DNA from: Acidobacteriota bacterium
GTDB lineage: Bacteria > Acidobacteriota > Terriglobia > Terriglobales > Acidobacteriaceae
DNA length: 10,517 nt
Direction of reading: 5' to 3'
Assembly (NCBI GenBank): GCA_021799405.1
Contig: JAJZAL010000180.1
Location: 1 to 10,517, forward strand
Positions 6,320 through 10,517 of this stretch are shown here, one piece after another. Under the pieces are notes generated by a model. That model ran no database searches, had not been told where the DNA came from, and was given only the letters and a program-made list of their open reading frames with translations. A program made the position numbers and the translations under genes. Each line of letters starts with the position of its first letter. Position 1 is the first letter of the stretch.

Positions 6320-8464
6320 ATGTCACTCGTGAGTAGCGGCCGGTCAGACCACATCGGGAAATCTCCGGGTCTCGGCGTAGTCGTGGTTCTGCTGGCCTGC
6401 GTCGCGAGTGCCTATGGCCAAAATGCCCCGAACGCTCGTCCGAAGGAATCGTCGCTACAGCAACATTACAACGCGGCGGAAACTCTCCAGGGAAAAGGCG
6501 ATCTCGCTCAGGCGGCGTCTGAGTACAATCTGTTCCTCGCCGAAGCGCTGCATCGGATTGCCAACGGGCGGGCTACTGTCGGTCGATACCCGGAGGCAGC
6601 TCCGCTTTTCGATCAAGCCCTCACGCTCACTCCCAACGATGCGGCCATTGAAATGGACTATGCCGAGGCAGCCTTGGATGCGCACGATTTTCCCAAGGCG
6701 CAACACCTGGCACAGAACCTGATCAACGCTTCGTCCAAGAGCGAGCGAGATCGACGGTCGGCAAAGCTGCACTGGCTTCTCGGCCAGGCGCTTCTGGGGA
6801 TGGATAACAACAAGGCGGCAAGGGACCAGTTTGCGGCCGCGGCAGAAATCGATCCCACGTTTGAGAATCAGTACGCCCTGAGTCAGGCCGATCTAGCGAT
6901 GCTGGACAAGAAGGACGCGGAGAGAATCTTCGCCAGGATGTTAGCTGAATTTGGCGATTCAGCTGGAATCCACATGGAGTTCGGTCTCGCCTATGGTAAC
7001 GCCGACTTTCCCGAAGAAGCGATTCCAGAATTCAGGAAGGCATTGGCCAGGAATGACAAGCTTCTCGATGCCCACTATTCGCTCGGCGCTTCCTATCTCA
7101 GAAGTTCGGGCGACAGCGCCTTTTCGCAGGCCGAGGCAGAATTTCGCAGGGAGCTCGCCATTCATCCGAATGATTTTCTCAGCTATTACGAACTCGGTTA
7201 CATAGCCATGAAGCAGCACCATCTGTCGGAGGCCGTCCGCGATCTTACTCGCGCTGCGGCATTAAACCCGCAGAGCGACGATACATTCCTGCTGTTGGGC
7301 GACCTGTACAGTGAGTTGGGCAAGCCCGCAGAGCAGGAGGCTGCTCTGCGCAAGGCGATCCAGGCATGCACAGACCCTTCGCGGAATCACTACCAGATCC
7401 GCGCCGCTCATTATCAGTTGGGTCTCTTGCTGATACAGCAGGGGAAAACTGACGAGGGCAAGAAGGAGATGCGAATCGCGCAGGACCTGCTGCTCGAAAA
7501 TAGAAAACTGGACGCAGCCAATCTGGAGGGCAAGCCGATCCTGAGGTACCCCGCGCGGAAGACTGACAGGATCACCGATCCCGCTGCCGCGGCGGAAGTG
7601 CAGCAGTTCGAGCAGCGGATTGGGCCTGCTATCGCGGACAGCTTTAACAATCTGGGAGCGATCAATGCTGAAAAGCAGGATTACACTTCCGCTTCACGCT
7701 GTTTTCAGCAGGCTGCTGAATGGAACCCCAACATGGAGGGTCTGGACTACAACTGGGGTCGCGCAGCGTTCGGCGCCCGAGACTATCGCCAAGCTTCGAT
7801 CTGTCTCGCCCGATACATGCAGCTCCATCCGAACGACGCGCGTGCACGCGTGCCGTTGGGTATGAGTCAATTCATGCTGTCGGAATACAAGGACGCGATC
7901 GACACGCTTGCCCCATTACAACCCCAGATGGACAGCGTGCCTCTGCTGGCCTACGCCTATGCCGACTCCCTGATCAAGACTGGCAACACGGCCGAAGGAA
8001 TCGACCGGCTTCTGCATTTAGAGACGACCCATCCCGACTTCAACCTCGCTCCCGCAGCTCTCGGGTATGCGTTTGCCGGTGAGCATGAATATTCAAAGGC
8101 CGAATCACAGTTGCGTTCGGCGCTCCGGATTGATCCCACCGACCGGAAGGCAAAATATAATCTTGCGCTTGTCTTAATCGCTCTCAGTCGACGAAGCGAA
8201 GCTGAGGTGCTGCTGACGGAATTGGAACATTCGGACGGGAAGAATCCAGCGGTCTATTATCAGTTAGGTAAGCTCCAGCTCGACGCAGGAAATACGAATG
8301 GCGCGATCGCCAGCCTTGAGACTGCAGCTCGGTTGGCACCGAACGACGAAGTGATCCGTTTGGAGCTGACGGACGCCTATCGCCGCAGGCGCACCACAGA
8401 AGGTAAAGAGAATCCCATCAACGCCCAGTCGGCTACCCAGCATAATCGCGACGGATCCCATTGA
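6320..8464 (+). CDS. Large exported TPR protein
   Basis: A 714-residue protein made almost wholly of tetratricopeptide repeats. SPGLGVVVVLLACVASAYGQ (residues 15-34) is a signal peptide with probable cleavage after AYG. Repeats run from about residue 43 to 690 with the usual W/Y-LG-Y-A-P pattern (for example YSLGASYLRSSGDSAFSQAE, NNLGAINAEKQDYTSASRCF, YQLGKLQLDAGNTNGAIASL). A linker near 390-435 breaks the array into two blocks. The tail after 690 is polar and unstructured-looking. TPR arrays bind proteins, so a scaffold or assembly role for its operon partners is likely. Start choice: ATG 6320 has GAAGG 8 bases upstream and puts the signal peptide at the N-terminus. ATG 6203 overlaps the previous stop codon as ATGA and would suit translational coupling, but adds 39 residues before the signal. 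No clear terminator hairpin follows the stop. Confidence 0.88.
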   Translation: MSLVSSGRSDHIGKSPGLGVVVVLLACVASAYGQNAPNARPKESSLQQHYNAAETLQGKGDLAQAASEYNLFLAEALHRIANGRATVGRYPEAAPLFDQALTLTPNDAAIEMDYAEAALDAHDFPKAQHLAQNLINASSKSERDRRSAKLHWLLGQALLGMDNNKAARDQFAAAAEIDPTFENQYALSQADLAMLDKKDAERIFARMLAEFGDSAGIHMEFGLAYGNADFPEEAIPEFRKALARNDKLLDAHYSLGASYLRSSGDSAFSQAEAEFRRELAIHPNDFLSYYELGYIAMKQHHLSEAVRDLTRAAALNPQSDDTFLLLGDLYSELGKPAEQEAALRKAIQACTDPSRNHYQIRAAHYQLGLLLIQQGKTDEGKKEMRIAQDLLLENRKLDAANLEGKPILRYPARKTDRITDPAAAAEVQQFEQRIGPAIADSFNNLGAINAEKQDYTSASRCFQQAAEWNPNMEGLDYNWGRAAFGARDYRQASICLARYMQLHPNDARARVPLGMSQFMLSEYKDAIDTLAPLQPQMDSVPLLAYAYADSLIKTGNTAEGIDRLLHLETTHPDFNLAPAALGYAFAGEHEYSKAESQLRSALRIDPTDRKAKYNLALVLIALSRRSEAEVLLTELEHSDGKNPAVYYQLGKLQLDAGNTNGAIASLETAARLAPNDEVIRLELTDAYRRRRTTEGKENPINAQSATQHNRDGSH

Positions 8465-8562
8465 AGCTGATTTTTGCCTGATCGGAACAACATATTGGGA
8501 TCAAGCCCAGTTGCTCTGCCCGCTGACATTCTCACATATCGAATCGCGTTCTTTTTAGTTCG

Positions 8563-8964
8563 GCACTGGCGGAATCGCCGATCCTCCTCTACTGGTCGAT
8601 TGGCCGGGACATTCTGGTGCGACAAAATGCCGAAGGCTGGGGCGCGAAGATCATTGACCGGCTTGCCAAGGATCTGAATGCAGAGTTTCCCGGTATTGAG
8701 GGTTTCAGTCCCCGGAGCCTGAAGTACATGCGTTCGTTTGCTGGGGCATGGACGGACGAAACAATTGTGCAGCAGGTTGCTGCACAATTGCCCTGGGGCC
8801 ATCACATGGTGCTTCTCGATCGGGTGAAGGATCATCCCACGCGCGAGTGGTATCTGCGCGCCGCGGTCGAATACGGCTGGAGCCGGAACATCCTGGTGCA
8901 TCAGATCGACAGCCGATTGCATGAGCGAGAGGGCAAGGCGCTCACCAACTTCCAGCGGGCTTAG
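8563..8964 (+). pseudogene. DUF1016/YhcG-type nuclease fragment
   Basis: A coding remnant of a DUF1016-family protein (YhcG-type, PD-(D/E)XK nuclease superfamily). The in-frame text LLYWSIGRDILVRQNAEGWG, then GFSPRSLKYMRSFAGAW, QQVAAQLPWGHHMVLLDRVKD, WYLRAAVEYGWSRNILVHQI and GKALTNFQRA matches the conserved N-terminal domain closely. Both ends are missing. Upstream of LLYW similarity stops and the frame reaches a stop at 8524-8526 without an ATG; the first in-frame ATG is at 8617, inside the domain. A TAG at 8962 follows NFQRA where intact members continue into the C-terminal nuclease domain, so no catalytic residues remain. About 130 codons survive of a protein usually near 350 residues. Intact relatives often accompany restriction-modification or mobile DNA. 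It is not part of the upstream operon in any functional sense. Confidence 0.8.
8762..8790. repeat. 13-bp perfect hairpin inside the DUF1016 fragment
   Basis: CAATTGTGCAGCA (8762-8774) and TGCTGCACAATTG (8778-8790) are exact inverted copies around a 3-base loop (GGT). The region encodes TIVQQVAAQL, where CAG-CAG and GCT-GCA codons make partial self-complementarity easy, but the match extends through the flanking CAATTG on both sides. Confidence 0.65.
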
Positions 8965-8984
8965 GCTGCGATACTTAGGCAGAC

Positions 8985-9030
8985 AAGGAGGAACGTCATG
9001 AGGATGGCAGTCGGCAGCGATAGCGGCTAG
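8985..9030 (+). other. Orphan Shine-Dalgarno with a 10-codon ORF, possible rpiB 5' remnant
   Basis: AAGGAGG at 8985-8991 is a consensus ribosome site, six bases before ATG 8998. The frame reads MRMAVGSDSG and stops at TAG 9028. The first eight residues resemble the start of RpiB-type ribose-5-phosphate isomerases, which commonly begin M-IA-GSDHAG; here the HAG is replaced and the frame ends. No further RpiB similarity follows in any frame. The simplest reading is the 5' end of a gene cut by a rearrangement. A leader peptide is another option, but no attenuator hairpin is evident after it; only a T6 run at 9033-9038 follows. Confidence 0.4.
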
Positions 9031-9053
9031 CGTTTTTTCACGGCGATTTGCGC

Positions 9054-9079
9054 GGAAATTTCATTGACAGCCAATTTCC
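9054..9079. promoter_or_regulatory. Operator-like inverted repeat around the -35 box
   Basis: GGAAATT (9054-9060) and AATTTCC (9073-9079) are exact inverted copies separated by 12 bases. The spacer contains TTGACA, the likely -35 element of the promoter for the membrane-protein gene. A dimeric repressor bound here would block that promoter. The regulator is not in the window. Confidence 0.4.
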
Positions 9080-9093
9080 TGCAGTGCTAGACT
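9064..9093 (+). promoter_or_regulatory. Sigma70-like extended -10 promoter
   Basis: TTGACA at 9064-9069 matches the -35 consensus exactly. It is followed after 18 bases by TAGACT (9088-9093, four of six consensus bases), itself preceded by TGC, an extended -10 motif. It lies about 75 bases upstream of the ATG at 9169, leaving a leader of about 65-70 bases. It is the best promoter match I found in the window. Confidence 0.55.
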
Positions 9094-9168
9094 TCAGCCG
9101 CGTCGGCCCATCCCTCCCACGCATCTCGATTTCGCTCCGCAAAGAGCGGCCCGCACAGGACTGAAATA

Positions 9169-9915
9169 ATGACCGCCGTGCCGCAACCCCTACTCGTGCG
9201 CCCACAGACCCATGTCATCGGTCGAAACGGGCTGCTGGATAAATATTTCTACTTCGCCATGTCGCTGCTCGTCGCGGGCATTGTCGTATGGGGTTTCAGC
9301 CATACTGTCAACGAAAACCTTTTCCATGCGGCCTTGCCGCGGCCCTTCCTGCTCTGGATTCACGCCACCGCTTTCTCCAGTTGGGTTGTCTTCTTCATCC
9401 TTCAGTCCACGCTGGTGCGTACCCATCATGTGCGCTGGCACCGCTCCCTGGGTTGGTTCGGTGCAGCGCTTGGCACCGTCATGGTTCCTCTCGGAATTTC
9501 CACAGCCATCGTCATGGCGCGCTTCGACACGGTCCGCCTCCACCAGCCCGGCGCGGATGCTTTTCTGATCGAACCCTTCTTCGACATGCTCGCCTTCGGC
9601 ACATGCTTCTGCCTCGCGGTGCTCTGGCGCAAAAAGCCGGAGTTCCATCGCCGCCTCATCTTCATTGCCACCTGCGTGCTGCTCGATGCTGCCTTCGGTC
9701 GCATCCTCTATTTGTTCAATAACAACCTCTTTTTCCTCTGCCTGGACGGAGTCGTCTTTCTCGGCGTCGTGCGCGACCTTCTCGTCAATCGCCGCATCCA
9801 CGTCGTCTATCGCATCGCGCTCCCGGTCCTGATGATGGCCCAGGCCTTCGTCAACTTCACCTGGCGCGACGCTTCCGGCTGGTGGCTCAGCATCGCCCAC
9901 TCCATCCTCAGTTAA
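9169..9915 (+). CDS. Seven-helix integral membrane protein of unknown function
   Basis: A 248-residue membrane protein that I cannot name. Hydrophobic segments lie at about residues 26-45, 60-83, 94-117, 133-153, 161-181, 185-203 and 212-230. A histidine-rich loop after helix 2, THHVRWHRSLGWFG (85-98), and H65 in helix 2 (LLWIHATAFSSW) recall the H-R-LG signature of DUF2306-like and cytochrome b561-like small membrane proteins, so haem binding is conceivable, but the match is only local. Other polar residues inside the membrane zone include D139 and D173. The start is supported by AGGA at 9157-9160, 8 bases before ATG. It appears to be a single-gene unit with its own promoter (9064-9093), and converges on the dehydratase gene 96 bases downstream. 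Codons end heavily in C, unlike the operon at 1997-8464. Confidence 0.8.
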   Translation: MTAVPQPLLVRPQTHVIGRNGLLDKYFYFAMSLLVAGIVVWGFSHTVNENLFHAALPRPFLLWIHATAFSSWVVFFILQSTLVRTHHVRWHRSLGWFGAALGTVMVPLGISTAIVMARFDTVRLHQPGADAFLIEPFFDMLAFGTCFCLAVLWRKKPEFHRRLIFIATCVLLDAAFGRILYLFNNNLFFLCLDGVVFLGVVRDLLVNRRIHVVYRIALPVLMMAQAFVNFTWRDASGWWLSIAHSILS

Positions 9916-10011
9916 GCCCGCTCGACCCCCAACGACCTCGACCCCTCCCCTCCCGCCGGACGCAGCCTCGCCCCGCCACTACCCATACGCCCAGCTGAAA
10001 AATTCACACGC

Positions 10012-10517
10012 TTACAATGAAATCCCACGCTTCCAGGGGATGAAGTCGTACTGTCCGTTCAGCTCGGCCTTGGTGTGCCGGCGACCGCTGGCGACGTCAA
10101 TCACCGTTTCCAACATGGCGGACGCAACTGATTCGATGGTCGAGGCGCCGGTGATGATGCTGCCCGTGTCGATGTCGATGATGTCGGACATTCGTGTCGC
10201 CACCTGCGTATTGGTTGCCACTTTGACGACGGGCGCGATTGCATTGCCAGTTGGCGTACCCATCCCGGTCGTGAACAGGACAATGTTTGCCCCAGCGCCT
10301 ACCTGGGCCGTAACGCATTCCACATCGTTGCCGGGTGTGCACAGCAGACTCAATCCAGGCGTGGTCGCATATTCAGGATAGTCGAGCACGTCCACCACTG
10401 GCGATGTGCCGCCCTTGCGCGCAGCTCCGGCGGACTTCATGGCATCCGTGATCAAGCCGTCGCGGATGTTTCCTGGCGAGGGGTTCATTTCAAATCCAGA
10501 GTGGACGGCCTTGGCCC
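10012..10517 (-). CDS. uxaA: UxaA-family altronate/galactarate dehydratase, C-terminal part
   Basis: The C-terminal 167 or so residues of a sugar-acid dehydratase of the UxaA/GarD family, cut by the window edge; the frame remains open to 10517, so the ATG at 10488 is internal. It catalyses removal of water from D-altronate (or D-galactarate) to a 2-keto-3-deoxy acid in cytoplasmic hexuronate catabolism. Conserved C-domain features are [20 protein letters not shown], the [20 protein letters not shown] stretch, and [20 protein letters not shown], the T-G-GTP-G segment typical of the family, followed by [11 protein letters not shown]. The end, [10 protein letters not shown], fits UxaA proteins. 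Altronate versus galactarate specificity cannot be decided from this part. Start, ribosome site and the metal-binding N-terminal half are outside the window. It is convergent with the membrane-protein gene, and no clear terminator is seen in 9916-10011. Confidence 0.85.
   Translation of the reverse strand, partial: AKAVHSGFEMNPSPGNIRDGLITDAMKSAGAARKGGTSPVVDVLDYPEYATTPGLSLLCTPGNDVECVTAQVGAGANIVLFTTGMGTPTGNAIAPVVKVATNTQVATRMSDIIDIDTGSIITGASTIESVASAMLETVIDVASGRRHTKAELNGQYDFIPWKRGISL

Noticed and set aside
7327..7350. Perfect 10-bp inverted repeat CGCAGAGCAG / CTGCTCTGCG with a 4-base loop
   Set aside because: It lies within the TPR coding region and is explained by CAG/GCT/GCG codons for Glu, Gln and Ala; no regulatory context.
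7704..7720. 17-base palindrome TTCAGCAG-G-CTGCTGAA
   Set aside because: It encodes FQQAAE in a TPR helix; codon composition alone gives this symmetry.
7839..7850. CGCGTGCACGCG palindrome
   Set aside because: Twelve bases of GC-rich coding DNA, expected by chance at this base composition.
8454..8502. GATCCCA ... TGGGATC inverted repeat spanning the stop of the TPR gene, considered as a terminator
   Set aside because: The loop would be 35 bases, the stem only 7 bp, and no T-run follows.
8377..8922. Long minus-strand open frame opposite the TPR gene end and the DUF1016 fragment
   Set aside because: The plus strand shows clear family similarity in both places; the minus frame has no recognisable motif or ribosome site.
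9190..9900. 236-codon minus-strand open frame opposite the membrane protein
   Set aside because: Very acidic, low-complexity translation typical of the antisense of a hydrophobic gene rich in NNC codons; the plus frame has the promoter, ribosome site and helices.

Overview
The window looks like part of an Acidobacteriota chromosome (class Terriglobia, an Edaphobacter/Granulicella-like soil bacterium). This rests on gene content and protein style only: a long secreted CRTAC1-family FG-GAP protein, a multiheme cytochrome fused to TPRs, large exported TPR proteins, an ISAs1-type transposase remnant and a UxaA-type dehydratase. No rRNA, tRNA or CRISPR array was seen.

Layout. (1) Positions 1-817 hold a decayed ISAs1-family insertion sequence on the minus strand: two frameshifts, a lost 3' end, and one recognisable terminal end near 801-817. 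(2) 818-1062 is short non-coding DNA with a small GGGTCC repeat. (3) 1063-1596 (minus) is a small exported protein of unknown function. (4) 1597-1996 is a non-coding divergent intergenic region with a strong 13-bp inverted repeat. (5) 1997-8464 (plus) is the core of the window: three large, tightly spaced, co-directional genes, each with an N-terminal export signal. They encode an FG-GAP/ASPIC-UnbV (CRTAC1) protein, a pentaheme c-type cytochrome with a C-terminal TPR domain, and a 714-residue TPR protein. (6) 8465-9060 is a graveyard: a fragment of a DUF1016/YhcG-type nuclease lacking both ends, then an orphan Shine-Dalgarno plus a 10-codon ORF that resembles the first codons of an rpiB-like gene. 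(7) 9169-9915 (plus) is a seven-helix membrane protein of unknown function, preceded by a good sigma70-like extended -10 promoter whose -35 box sits inside an inverted repeat. (8) 10012-10517 (minus) is the C-terminal part of a UxaA-family altronate/galactarate dehydratase that runs off the window and converges on the membrane protein gene.

How the genes fit together. The three-gene block reads as one operon for an exported assembly: a calcium-loop beta-propeller, a haem-bearing electron carrier that carries its own protein-interaction module, and a larger TPR scaffold. A role in periplasmic or cell-surface electron transfer or redox enzyme assembly is inferred; no substrate can be read from the sequence. 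The block is bounded on both sides by broken mobile or defence genes, so it lies in a region that has been rearranged. This operon is the best candidate here for an undescribed system.
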